A stretch of DNA of 14,063 nt from Pseudomonadota bacterium (GCA_021808185.1 JAKBCB010000039.1:1-14063), one strand, 5' to 3'; numbered from the stretch's first letter, positions 1 to 11,900 are shown. Made by a program: numbers and translations. Notes: generated from the sequence alone by a model not told the origin.

Positions 1-70
1 CCAGCTCCGGCACGGTGGTGTCCGGGGTTACGGTGACCACATTGCGGGTCATTACGTCGCCTGCGTTCAT
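1..70 (-). CDS. CBS-domain protein, N-terminus only (runs off left edge)
   Basis: Only the first 23 codons lie in the window. They read M-N-A-G-D-V-M-T-R-N-V-V-T-V-T-P-D-T-T-V-P-E-L, and the stretch 'VMTRNVVTVTPDTTV' is the classic opening of a CBS domain (family knowledge: paired CBS domains bind adenine nucleotides and act as energy or redox sensors). The start at base 70 is supported by a strong Shine-Dalgarno AGGAGG (minus strand, 76-81), five bases upstream. A well-spaced promoter-like pair lies further upstream (97-125). Whether this is a stand-alone two-CBS protein or has additional domains such as BON or a transporter cannot be seen. The DnaJ-like gene lies upstream on the same strand, with a 95-base gap, so this gene may be transcribed both from its own promoter and by read-through. 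Confidence 0.75.
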   Translation of the reverse strand, partial: MNAGDVMTRNVVTVTPDTTVPEL

Positions 71-96
71 GGCTCCCTCCTGGGGGTTTGCATGGC

Positions 97-125
97 ATCA
101 TAGGACCACGGCGGGCCGCGGCCAA
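97..125 (-). promoter_or_regulatory. Sigma-70-like promoter for the CBS-domain gene
   Basis: On the minus strand, TTGGCC (120-125) and TATGAT (97-102) are separated by exactly 17 bases. TATGAT matches five of six consensus -10 positions and TTGGCC starts with the TTG core. The expected transcription start is near base 90, giving a leader of about 20 bases that contains the AGGAGG ribosome binding site. This is read from sequence only. Confidence 0.5.
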
Positions 126-127
126 CA

Positions 128-141
128 TTGATCCAGGTCAG
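128..141 (-). promoter_or_regulatory. FNR/FixK-like palindrome upstream of the CBS gene
   Basis: The plus strand reads TTGATCCAGGTCAG, which is TTGA-N6-TCAG, one mismatch from the TTGA-N6-TCAA core used by FNR/FixK/Anr-type regulators. Its centre (134.5) lies about 44 bases upstream of the start predicted from the adjacent -10, close to the -41.5 position typical of class II activation. CBS-domain proteins are often members of low-oxygen regulons in proteobacteria (established knowledge), which makes the match more plausible. A single imperfect site could still arise by chance. Confidence 0.3.
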
Positions 142-165
142 ACCGAACCGAATATGGCGCGCGCG

Positions 166-1047
166 TCAGTCCTCCAGCATCCCCTCGCGCGGGTCGAACG
201 GCTTGCTGGGGGTCCAGCCGCGCAGAAACTCCGCCAGCGCCGGCTCGACCCCTGGCGGCAGCACCGGCTTGAGGATGACATACTGGTGGCCGTGGCCGAT
301 GCCGCGCCCCTTCAGCCGCAACCGGCTGCCGGAGCCGGACCCCGGCGGGATGCTCAGCCGCACCGCGCCGCGCACCGTCGGCACCTCGATGGTCGCGCCC
401 AGCGTGGCTTCGTGCAGGGTGATCGGCAGGTCCATCACCACGTCGTCGCCCTCCCGCCGGAAGAACGGGTGCGGGGTGACCACCACCTCGATCACCGCGT
501 CCCCGGCGCTGGCGATGCCGCGCCGGCCCTGGCCCTTCAGCCGCAGGGTTTGCAGGTTGTGCACGCCGGCGGGGATGGTCACGTCCAGTTCCCGCCCGTC
601 ATGCAGCAGCATGCGCCGTGTGGTGCCGTTCGCCGCCTCGACGAAGCCGATGGTGACGGTGTAGCGGATGTCCCGGCCACGGCTGGTGCCGAAGCCCTGG
701 CCGAACAGCGTGTCCAGATCGTCCGGGCCGATCCCCTCGAACGGGTCGCCATGCGGGTGCGCCCGCCTTGCGCCGGCCCCCGGATGCGCCCCGCCACCGG
801 CATGGGCGCGCCCGGCCGCCGTCTCCCGCCCGTCGGCGTCGATCTCGCCCCGGTCGTAGCGGCCGCGCTTGTCCTTGTCCGAGAGGATGTCGTAGGCGGC
901 GCTGATGGTCTTGAACTTCTCGGCCGCCTCCGGCTTCCCCTGGTTCATGTCGGGGTGGTACTTCTTCGCCAGCTTGCGATAGGCGGCGCGGATGGCGTCG
1001 TCGGAATCGCCACGCTTCACGCCGAGGGTCTGATACAGATCTGCCAT
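166..1047 (-). CDS. DnaJ-class J-domain co-chaperone without zinc finger (CbpA/type II-like)
   Basis: A 293-residue J-domain protein expected to stimulate Hsp70 (DnaK) ATPase and deliver substrates in the cytoplasm. The J-domain covers about residues 3-68, with the essential HPD at 31-33 followed by the usual helix III ('EKFKTISAAYDILSD'). Residues about 72-105 form a linker rich in Ala, Gly, His and Arg in place of a typical Gly/Phe region. A short 'DPFEGIGPDDLDTLFGQGFG' segment follows, and then the beta-rich C-terminal substrate-binding domains (about 124-280). No CxxCxGxG repeats are present, so this is not canonical DnaJ (about 375 residues) but a CbpA/DjlA-like class. The start is fixed by the J-domain. 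Two upstream ATGs (1058-1063 region) are out of frame, and no good ribosome binding site is visible. Its divergent neighbour starts the branched-chain acyl-CoA operon, with no obvious functional link. Confidence 0.93.
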   Translation of the reverse strand: MADLYQTLGVKRGDSDDAIRAAYRKLAKKYHPDMNQGKPEAAEKFKTISAAYDILSDKDKRGRYDRGEIDADGRETAAGRAHAGGGAHPGAGARRAHPHGDPFEGIGPDDLDTLFGQGFGTSRGRDIRYTVTIGFVEAANGTTRRMLLHDGRELDVTIPAGVHNLQTLRLKGQGRRGIASAGDAVIEVVVTPHPFFRREGDDVVMDLPITLHEATLGATIEVPTVRGAVRLSIPPGSGSGSRLRLKGRGIGHGHQYVILKPVLPPGVEPALAEFLRGWTPSKPFDPREGMLED

Positions 1048-1056
1048 GCGGCGAGC

Positions 1057-1062
1057 ATCATA
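1057..1062 (-). promoter_or_regulatory. -10-like TATGAT just upstream of the dnaJ-like start (possible leaderless transcript)
   Basis: TATGAT on the minus strand lies nine bases before the ATG at 1047, so initiation at the usual distance would place the 5' end within about three bases of the start codon. No Shine-Dalgarno is visible in that interval. The hexamer expected 17 bases upstream (TGCCGC, 1080-1085) is a poor -35, so the promoter call rests mainly on the -10. The octamer TATGATGC here is identical to that in the CBS-gene promoter (95-102). Confidence 0.35.
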
Positions 1063-1122
1063 ACCCGCAACCGCGCCGGGCGGCAGGGGCGAACACGCGG
1101 GGGCGGCACCTGCCCAGGCGGC

Positions 1123-1153
1123 TTGACGCGCGGCCCCGCCGCCTCGCTAAGTT
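1123..1153 (+). promoter_or_regulatory. Candidate promoter for the branched-chain acyl-CoA operon
   Basis: TTGACG (1123-1128) matches five of six bases of the -35 consensus. A relatively AT-rich stretch, CTAAGTTA (1147-1154), follows at a spacing of 18-19 bases as the likely -10, which is a weak match. The predicted start near 1158-1160 leaves a leader of about 30 bases carrying GGGGAGG (1177-1183), four bases before the ATG at 1188. No convincing inverted repeat of the LiuR type was seen here. Confidence 0.4.
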
Positions 1154-1187
1154 ACCCGAACATCCGCACACATGACGGGGAGGACGG

Positions 1188-2333
1188 ATGGACTTCGACC
1201 TGACGCCGGACCAACAGGCTTTCGTCGCCACCGCGCGCGACTTCGCCACCGAGCGGCTGCTGCCGCATGCCGGCCGCTGGGACGAGGAACGCGAGTTCCC
1301 CGCCGAGGCGCTGCGCGAGGCCGCCGGCCTGGGCTTCGCCGGTATCTACGTGGACGAGGCGCTGGGCGGCACCGGGCTGACGCGGCTGGACGCGGCGCTG
1401 ATCTTCGAGGAACTGGCCGCCGCCGACCCCTCCACCGCCGCCTTCCTGTCGATCCACAACATGGTGGCCTGGATGCTGGGCCGCTTCGGCGATGCCGGGC
1501 AACAGGCGCGCTACATGCCGCGCCTGCTGGGCTGCGAGATTTTCGCCAGCTACTGCCTGACCGAACCCGGATCGGGCAGCGACGCGGCGGCGCTGCGCAC
1601 GCGGGCGGAGGCGGATGGCAACGCGCACTACAAGCTGAACGGCAGCAAGGCCTTCATCAGCGGCGGCGGCGTGTCCGACCTGTACGCGACCATGGTGCGC
1701 ACCGGCGGCGAAGGGCCGCGCGGGATTTCCTGTGTGCTGGTGGAAAAAGGCACGCCCGGCCTGAGCTTTGGCAAGCCCGAGAAGAAGATGGGCTGGAACA
1801 GCCAGCCAACGACGGCGGTGACCTTCGCGGATTGCCGCGTGCCGGTGGCCAACCGGCTCGGCGCCGAAGGCGAGGGGTTCCGCTTCGCCATGATGGGGCT
1901 GGACGGCGGGCGCATCAACATCGCCGCATGTTCGCTCGGCGGCGCGCGGGCGTGTCTGGAACTGGCGCTCGACTATGTTCGCCAGCGGCGGGCGTTCGGC
2001 AAGACGCTGTCGGAATTCCAGGCGTTGCAGTTCAAACTCGCCGACATGGCGACCGAGCTGGAAGCGGCCCGGCTGATGGTGCACCGCGCGGCGGCGGCGC
2101 TGGACGCGAAGGCGCCGGACGCGACACAGCGTTGCGCCATGGCAAAGCGCTACGCGACGGATGTGTGCCACCGCATCTGCGACGAGGCGCTGCAACTGCA
2201 TGGCGGCTACGGCTACATCAAGGACTATCAGGTGGAACGCTATCTGCGCGACCTGCGCGTGCACCGCATCCTCGAAGGCACCAACGAAATCATGCGCGTG
2301 ATCATCGCGCGCAAATTGCTGGAGGCCGCATGA
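1188..2333 (+). CDS. Isobutyryl-CoA dehydrogenase (ACAD8-type acyl-CoA dehydrogenase)
   Basis: A 381-residue FAD-dependent acyl-CoA dehydrogenase expected to convert isobutyryl-CoA to methacrylyl-CoA (valine catabolism) and pass electrons to ETF. The order is standard: N-terminal helical domain, middle beta domain with 'YCLTEPGSGSD' at 122-132, C-terminal helical domain. Several segments match ACAD8 closely: 'GISCVLVEKGTPGLSFGK' (179-196), 'KKMGWNSQPT' (199-208), 'LDGGRINIAACSLG' (238-251) and 'LQLHGGYGYIKDY'. The catalytic Glu is at the C-terminal position (E363 in 'LEGTNE'). The alternative helix-G position used by isovaleryl-CoA dehydrogenases is Gly (G241). Length is normal. It has a strong ribosome binding site (GGAGG, 1179-1183) and is the first gene of the operon. 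Its stop overlaps the next start as ATGA. Activity on 2-methylbutyryl-CoA is also possible. Confidence 0.92.
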   Translation: MDFDLTPDQQAFVATARDFATERLLPHAGRWDEEREFPAEALREAAGLGFAGIYVDEALGGTGLTRLDAALIFEELAAADPSTAAFLSIHNMVAWMLGRFGDAGQQARYMPRLLGCEIFASYCLTEPGSGSDAAALRTRAEADGNAHYKLNGSKAFISGGGVSDLYATMVRTGGEGPRGISCVLVEKGTPGLSFGKPEKKMGWNSQPTTAVTFADCRVPVANRLGAEGEGFRFAMMGLDGGRINIAACSLGGARACLELALDYVRQRRAFGKTLSEFQALQFKLADMATELEAARLMVHRAAAALDAKAPDATQRCAMAKRYATDVCHRICDEALQLHGGYGYIKDYQVERYLRDLRVHRILEGTNEIMRVIIARKLLEAA

Positions 2334-4000
2334 GCAGCTTCAAGGCGGCGCGCGATTTCCTGCTGGCGCATCGCACCGACTACGCCACCGCGTACGGGCA
2401 GTTCCGGTGGCCCGATCTGCCGCGCTTCAACTGGGCGCTGGACTGGTTCGACGCGGAGCTGGCGCGCGGCGAGATGGCGCACCGCCCGGCGCTGCACATC
2501 ACCGGGGCGGGCGAAGCCACGCTGACCTTTGCCGAACTCTCCGAACGCTCCAGCCGGGTGGCCAACGGGCTGCGCGCGCTGGGGGTCGCGCGGGGCGATC
2601 GCATCCTGCTGATGCTGGGCAACGTGGCGCCGCTGTGGGAAGTGATGCTGGCGGCGATGAAGCTGGGCGCAGTGCTGGTGCCGGCGACCACGCTGCTGAC
2701 ATCCTCCGATCTGGCCGAGCGCGTGGCGCGCGCGGGGGTGCGGTTTGTCGTGGTGGCGGCGGCGGACGCGGCGAAGCTGGACGGGCTGGGCGCGGACGTG
2801 CGCCGCATCGCCGTCGGGGCCGCGCCGGGCTGCACCGACTATGCCGAGCTGTTGCAGGCGCCATCCGCGTTCTCGCCCGACCGCGCGACCGATGCCGACG
2901 AGCCGATGCTGCTGTATTTCACCTCCGGCACCACGGCCAAGCCGAAGCTGGTGCTGCACAGCCATCGCTCGTATCCGGTGGGCGCGCTCTCGACGATGTA
3001 CTGGCTCGGGCTGCAACCGGGCGATCTGCATTTGAACGTGTCCTCGCCGGGCTGGGCGAAACATGCGTGGAGTTGCTTCTTCACGCCATGGGCCGCCGGT
3101 GCCACCGTGTTCATCCACAATCAGCCGCGCTTCAACGCGCGCGGCCTGCTGGATGCGATCGCCGAACACCGTGTCACCACGCTGTGCGCGCCGCCGACGG
3201 TGTGGCGCATGCTGATCCAGGAGGATCTGGCGGCGTGGAAGGTCTCGCTGCGCGAGGTCATGGGCGCGGGCGAGCCGCTCAATCCGGAAGTGATCGAGCA
3301 GGTGCGCAAGGCGTGGGGCCTGACCATCCGCGACGGCTACGGCCAGACCGAGACCACGGCGCAGATCGGCAACCCGCCGGGGCAGGCGGTAAAAGCCGGC
3401 TCGATGGGCCGCCCCTTGCCGGGCTACCGCATCCGCCTGCTCGATGTGGACGACAAGGACGCGCGGGAAGGGGCGGTGTGCATCGCGCTCGATCCGCCGC
3501 CGGCCGGGCTGATGCGCGGCTATCTCGGCGATGACGGCCGGATCGTGCCGGTGGAGGGCGAGGTGTATCGCACCGGCGATGTCGCCAACCGCGACGAGGA
3601 CGGATACCTGACCTATGTCGGCCGCGCCGACGACGTGTTCAAAGCCTCCGACTACCGCATCAGCCCGTTCGAGCTGGAGAGCGTGCTGATCGAACATCCG
3701 GCGGTGGCGGAAGCCGCCGTGGTGCCGGCGCCGGACGCGCTGCGGCTTGCGGTGCCGAAAGCGTTCATCGCGCTGGTGGCGGGCACCGAACCCTCACGCG
3801 AGATCGCCGCCAGCATCTTCGCCCATGCCCGCGCGCGGCTGGCGCCGTACAAGCGCGTCCGTCGCATCGAGTTCTACGAGCTACCCAAGACCATATCGGG
3901 CAAAATCCGCCGCGTGGAACTGCGGAAACTGGAAGAGGCCCGCACCGGGCGCGCGGCGGACGAATACCGCGAAGAGGATTTCGCCGAGGGGCAGGGCTGA
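2330..4000 (+). CDS. AMP-forming acyl-CoA synthetase (medium-chain/MACS-like)
   Basis: A 556-residue member of the adenylate-forming (ANL) superfamily, expected to activate a carboxylic acid to its CoA thioester via an acyl-AMP. Visible motifs are the P-loop 'YFTSGTTAKPK' (196-206), 'GYGQTE' (336-341), 'YRTGD' (413-417), the hinge region 'GRADDVFKASDYRI' (431-444) and the A10 motif 'LPKTISGK' with catalytic Lys K525. The N-terminal 'RFNWALDWFD' (32-41) and the 'SSPGWAKHAW' segment (238-247) resemble medium-chain acyl-CoA synthetases (ACSM). Two usually Gly positions differ: A203 in the P-loop and D441 in the A8 motif; the latter may be a subfamily trait. Its start overlaps the preceding gene (ATGA) and its stop overlaps the next (TGATG), indicating translational coupling. 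From context I infer that the substrate is a short or branched acid such as isobutyrate or isovalerate. The sequence alone does not fix specificity. Confidence 0.9.
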   Translation: MSSFKAARDFLLAHRTDYATAYGQFRWPDLPRFNWALDWFDAELARGEMAHRPALHITGAGEATLTFAELSERSSRVANGLRALGVARGDRILLMLGNVAPLWEVMLAAMKLGAVLVPATTLLTSSDLAERVARAGVRFVVVAAADAAKLDGLGADVRRIAVGAAPGCTDYAELLQAPSAFSPDRATDADEPMLLYFTSGTTAKPKLVLHSHRSYPVGALSTMYWLGLQPGDLHLNVSSPGWAKHAWSCFFTPWAAGATVFIHNQPRFNARGLLDAIAEHRVTTLCAPPTVWRMLIQEDLAAWKVSLREVMGAGEPLNPEVIEQVRKAWGLTIRDGYGQTETTAQIGNPPGQAVKAGSMGRPLPGYRIRLLDVDDKDAREGAVCIALDPPPAGLMRGYLGDDGRIVPVEGEVYRTGDVANRDEDGYLTYVGRADDVFKASDYRISPFELESVLIEHPAVAEAAVVPAPDALRLAVPKAFIALVAGTEPSREIAASIFAHARARLAPYKRVRRIEFYELPKTISGKIRRVELRKLEEARTGRAADEYREEDFAEGQG

Positions 4001-5171
4001 TGGCCGCCAACACCGATTACGGCATGGACTTCGATCTCGGCGAGGACATCGACGCGCTGCGCGAGACGGTCCGCCGCTTCGCCGAGACCGAGATCGCCCC
4101 GCGCGCCGCCGGCATCGACCGCGACAACACGTTCCCGCATGACCTGTGGGCGAAGTTCGGCGACCTCGGCGTGCTCGGGATCACCGTGGATGAGGAATAC
4201 GGCGGGGCCGGCATGGGCTACCTCGCGCATTCCGTGGCGATGGAGGAGATCAGCCGCGCGTCCGCCTCGGTCGGGCTTTCCTATGGCGCGCACAGCAATC
4301 TTTGCGTCAACCAGATTTTCCGCAACGGCACGCCCGCGCAGCGGCGGCGCTTCCTGCCGGGACTGATCGCGGGCACGCATGTCGGCGCGCTTGCAATGAG
4401 CGAGCCGGGCGCGGGCTCCGACGTTGTGTCCATGCGCCTGCGCGCGGACAAGCGCGGCGACCGCTATGTGCTGAACGGGACGAAATTCTGGATCACCAAC
4501 GGCCCGGTGGCCGATGTCATCGTGGTGTATGCCAAGACCACGCCGGACGCCGGCCCGCGCGGCATCACCGCGTTCCTGATCGAAAAGGGCATGCCCGGCT
4601 TCGCCTGCGCGCAGAAGCTCGACAAGCTGGGAATGCGCGGCTCGGACACCGGCGAACTGGTGTTCAACGATGTCGAAGTCCCGGCCGAGAACGTGCTCGG
4701 CGCGGTCGATGGCGGCGTGGCCGTGCTGATGAGCGGGCTGGACTACGAGCGCGCGGTGCTGGCGGCGGGGCCGCTCGGCATCATGCAGGCGTGTCTGGAT
4801 GTCGTGCTGCCCTACGTGCACGAACGCCGCCAGTTCGGCCAGCCGATCGGCGAGTTTCAACTGATGCAGGGCAAGATCGCCGACATGTACACCACGCTCG
4901 GCGCGGCGCGCGCGTATGTGTACGCGGTGGCGAAATCCTGCGACCGGGGGCGCGCGACGCGCAAGGACGCAGCCGGCGCCATCCTGTACGCGGCGGAACG
5001 GGCGACCTGGATGGCGCTGGAGGCGATCCAGTGCCTCGGCGGCAACGGCTACATCAACGACTACCCGACGGGGCGGCTGCTGCGCGATGCCAAGCTGTAC
5101 GAAATCGGCGCCGGCACCAGCGAGATAAGGCGCATGCTGATCGGGCGCGAGCTGTTCCGGGAAACCGCCTG

Positions 5172-5172
<1 letters not shown>
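4000..5172 (+). CDS. ivd: Isovaleryl-CoA dehydrogenase
   Basis: A 390-residue FAD-dependent dehydrogenase converting isovaleryl-CoA to 3-methylcrotonyl-CoA in leucine breakdown, with ETF as electron acceptor. The middle-domain motif is 'LAMSEPGAGSD' (131-141). The diagnostic feature is the relocated catalytic base: E250 in 'GLDYERAVLAAGPLG' on helix G, while the usual C-terminal position is Ala (A371 in 'YEIGAGTSE'), as in characterised isovaleryl-CoA dehydrogenases. 'LGGNGYINDYPTGRLLRDAKLYEIGAGTSE'-type C-terminal text (about 346-375) also fits the family. The chosen ATG overlaps the previous stop by one base. An alternative ATG 24 bases downstream (MDFDLGED) would give a start more like that of homologues. 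Also known as liuA in liu operons. Its stop overlaps the next start (TGATG). Confidence 0.95.
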
Positions 5173-6776
<1,604 letters not shown>

Positions 6777-6781
6777 GCAAG

Positions 6782-8755
<1,974 letters not shown>

Positions 8756-8844
8756 TTCTCGCTGCACCGCAGCACAACGACACGGAATTGCGCGGGGCCG
8801 CACGCTATCGATGTGCCGCGATCCCGGCCGGCGCCAGCGTGGAC

Positions 8845-8861
8845 GCAAAAATGCGATTTGC
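8845..8861. repeat. Inverted repeat GCAAA-N7-TTTGC, possible operator
   Basis: GCAAA (8845-8849) and TTTGC (8857-8861) form a perfect five-base inverted repeat around AATGCGA in one of the few AT-richer patches of the window. It overlaps a second short repeat ATGC-N5-GCAT (8851-8863). It sits about ten bases upstream of the putative -35 of the oxidoreductase gene, a position suited to an activator or repressor. No known regulator consensus was recognised. Confidence 0.3.
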
Positions 8862-8870
8862 ATCCCTCCC

Positions 8871-8899
8871 TTGGAGGCAGCCGCGCGAGTGCCTATCGT
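8871..8899 (+). promoter_or_regulatory. Weak sigma-70-like promoter for the oxidoreductase gene
   Basis: TTGGAG (8871-8876) and TATCGT (8894-8899) are separated by 17 bases. The start expected near 8906 leaves a leader of about 30 bases before the ATG at 8937. Each hexamer is only a partial match, and the -35 overlaps a five-base-stem hairpin (8865-8877). Confidence 0.3.
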
Positions 8900-8936
8900 C
8901 CCTCCACAGGGTTAGGCTCGGAACGGGGCGGCGCGC

Positions 8937-11900
8937 ATGAAGCAGTCTTCGGTCACGCTGGAAGACAAATATCGCGTCGATGTCGGGCGGGTGTATCTCA
9001 CCGGCACGCAGGCGCTGGTGCGGCTCGCGTTGTTGCAGCGGGCGCTGGATGTCGCGGCCGGGCGCAACACGGCGGGGTTCATCTCCGGCTATCGCGGCTC
9101 GCCGCTCGGCACCGTCGATATTCAGGCGTGGCACGCGCGCGAGCAACTGCAAGCCGATCACATCCGCTTCCAACCGGGCGTGAACGAGGATCTGGCGGCC
9201 ACCGCGATCTGGGGCACGCAGCAAACCTCGCTGCTGCCGACAGCGAAATACGATGGCGTCTTTGCGTTCTGGTACGGCAAGGGGCCGGGGGTGGACCGCA
9301 GCGGCGACGTGTTTCGCCACGCCAATTTCGCCGGCACCTCCGCGAATGGCGGCGTGCTGCTGGTCGCCGGCGACGACCACGCGGCGAAATCCTCGACCGT
9401 GCCGCATCAGAGCGAGCCGGCGTTTGCCTCCGGCCTGATCCCGGTGCTGGTGCCCGCGGACATCGGCGAAATCCTGGAATTCGGCCTGCATGGCTGGGCG
9501 ATGTCGCGCTGGTCGGGCCGCTATGTCGGGTTCAAGACCGTCGCCGATGTCGTCGATACCTCCGCGAGCATTTCCTTCGCGCTGGAGAATTTCCGCATCC
9601 GTCTGCCGGAGGGTCCGCCGCCGGACGTGCATATCCGCCTCAACGATGCGTGGCTGGCGCAGGAGGCGCGGGTGTACACGCTCGGGCTGCCGGCGGCGCA
9701 GGACTATGCGCGCGTGAACGGGCTGGACCGCATCGTGCTCGATCCGCCGTCGCCCGCGCTCGGCATCGTCACCTACGGCAAGTCGTATCACGACACGGTG
9801 CAGGCGCTGTCCGATCTGGGCGGCGCGCCGGTGCGGCTGCTGAAGCTGGCGCTGACCTGGCCAGTCGATCCGCACGTCGTCCGCCGCTTTGCCGAGGGCC
9901 TCTCCGAGATCGTCGTTGTCGAGGAGAAATCGGCGTTCGTCGAGCGGCAGATCCGCGACATCCTGTACGACCTGCCGGATCGGCCGCGCGTGCTGGGGCG
10001 GCACGACGATGCCGGCGCGGTGTTGCTCGCCGCCGGCGGGGAGCTTTCGGCGGACGCGGTGGCGCTCGCGCTCGCGCGGCGCCTGCCGCAGACGGATGCG
10101 CTGCGCGCGCGCCGGGCGTTTCTGGAACAGCAGGCGGAATACCTCGCGCGCGCCGATCTGGCGAGCCAGCGCAAGCCGTATTTCTGTTCCGGCTGCCCGC
10201 ACAACACGTCCACGAAAGTCATCGACGGCAGCAGGGCGCTGGCCGGCATCGGCTGCCATTTCATGTCGCAATGGATGGACCGCAACACCGGGTTCTACAG
10301 CCACATGGGCGGCGAGGGTGCCGTGTGGATCGGCCAGTCGCCGTTCACCGAGGAAACCCATGTGTTCGCGAACATGGGCGATGGCACCTACTTCCATTCG
10401 GGCCTGATGGCGATCCGCGCGGCGGCGGCGGCGGGCGTGAACATCACCTACAAGATCCTGTTCAACGACGCGGTGGCGATGACCGGCGGGCAGCCGGTGG
10501 AAGGCCATCTGACGGTGCCGCAAATCACCCGCCAGCTTGAGGCGGAAGGCGTCGTGCGCATCGCCGTGGTCAGCGACGAGCCGGAGAAGCACGCGGGCGT
10601 GACCGACTTCGCGCCCGGCGTGACCGTGCATCATCGCCGCGACCTGCCGGACGTGGAGCGCACGATGCGCGACACGGCGGGGGTGACGGCGATCATCTAC
10701 GATCAGACCTGCGCCTCCGAAAAGCGTCGCCGGCGCAAGCGCGGCACGTTCCCCGATCCGGCGAAGCGCGCCTTCATCAATGCGGAGGTGTGCGAGGGGT
10801 GCGGCGATTGCTCGGTGGCGTCGAACTGTATGTCGGTCGTGCCGCTGGAAACCCCGCTCGGCACCAAGCGGCAGATCGACCAGTCGAGCTGCAACAAGGA
10901 TTTTTCCTGCATCGAGGGATTCTGCCCGAGCTTCGTCACCGTGCATGGCGCAACGCCGCGCAAACGCGCGCGCGTGACGCCGGACGATTCGGTGCTGCCG
11001 GAACCCGCGTTGCCCTCGCTCGCTCAGCCATGGTCGATGCTTGTCACCGGCGTTGGCGGCACCGGTGTTGTCACCATCGGCGCGCTGCTCGGCATGGCGG
11101 CGCATCTGGAGGGGCTGGGCATCAGCGTGCTCGACAGCACCGGCATGGCGCAGAAGGGCGGCAGCGTCTGGAGCCATATCCGCTTCGCCGCCGATCCGGC
11201 CGCGCTGCACGGGCTGCATGTCGGCCAGGGACAGGCGGATGTGCTGCTCGCCTGCGACCTCGCGGTGTCCGCGAGCCACGACACCATGGCCACGCTGCGC
11301 CATGGCGTCTCCCGCGTGGTGATGAACACGCACGAGGCGGCGACGGCGGAATTCGTGCTGGATCGCGATTTCCATGTGCCCTCGGCACGCATGAAGCGCG
11401 CGATCATGCAGGCGGCCGGGGCGGAGAATGTCGAGGCGTTCGATGCCACCGCCATCGCCACGGCGCTGCTGGGCGATGCCATCGGCGGCAATCTGTTCGT
11501 GCTCGGCTACGCCTGGCAGAAGGGGCTGGTGCCGCTCGGGCGCGAGAGCCTGATGCGGGCGATCGAGCTGAACGGCACGGCGGTGGAGGCGAACAAGGCG
11601 GCGTTCGGCTGGGGGCGGTGCGCCGCCGTCGATCTGCCGCGCGTGCTGGCGGCGGCGGGGCTTGGGCCGGCGCCGGCGATGCCGCGCACGCTGGACGAGA
11701 TCCTGGCGCATCGCGCGGCGCATCTGACGGCGTATCAAAGTCGCCGCTACGCCCGGCGCTATCGCCGGCTGGTGGCCCGCGTGGCCGAGGTGGAAGGCCG
11801 CATGTTCTCTGGCGCCACGCCGCTGGCCGAGGCGGTGGCGCGCAACTACGCCAGGCTGCTGGCCTACAAGGACGAGTACGAAGTGGCGCGGCTGTATGCC

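Larger units (their letters stand above)
8756..8936. other. Intergenic gap between mccA and the oxidoreductase gene
   Basis: This 181-base gap is the longest non-coding stretch in the window. It has no T-tailed hairpin, so no intrinsic terminator for the operon is evident. Its 3' half holds an AT-richer inverted repeat (8845-8861), a small CCTCC-CTT-GGAGG hairpin (8865-8877) and a promoter-like pair (8871-8899), which suggests that the oxidoreductase gene has its own control. No small open frame with a convincing ribosome binding site was noted. Confidence 0.5.

Noticed and set aside
1123..1160. LiuR-type operator in front of the operon
   Set aside because: TTGACG is present, but the matching inverted half is absent, so it is better read as a -35 element.
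1172..2329. In-frame 5' extension of the acyl-CoA synthetase across the whole isobutyryl-CoA dehydrogenase gene
   Set aside because: The extension is a frame-shifted reading of the dehydrogenase. The synthetase starts at the ATGA overlap at 2330, where family-like sequence begins. It is not a fusion.
8865..8877. CCTCC-CTT-GGAGG hairpin as an intrinsic terminator of the operon
   Set aside because: The stem has only five base pairs and no T-run follows. It overlaps a promoter-like element instead.
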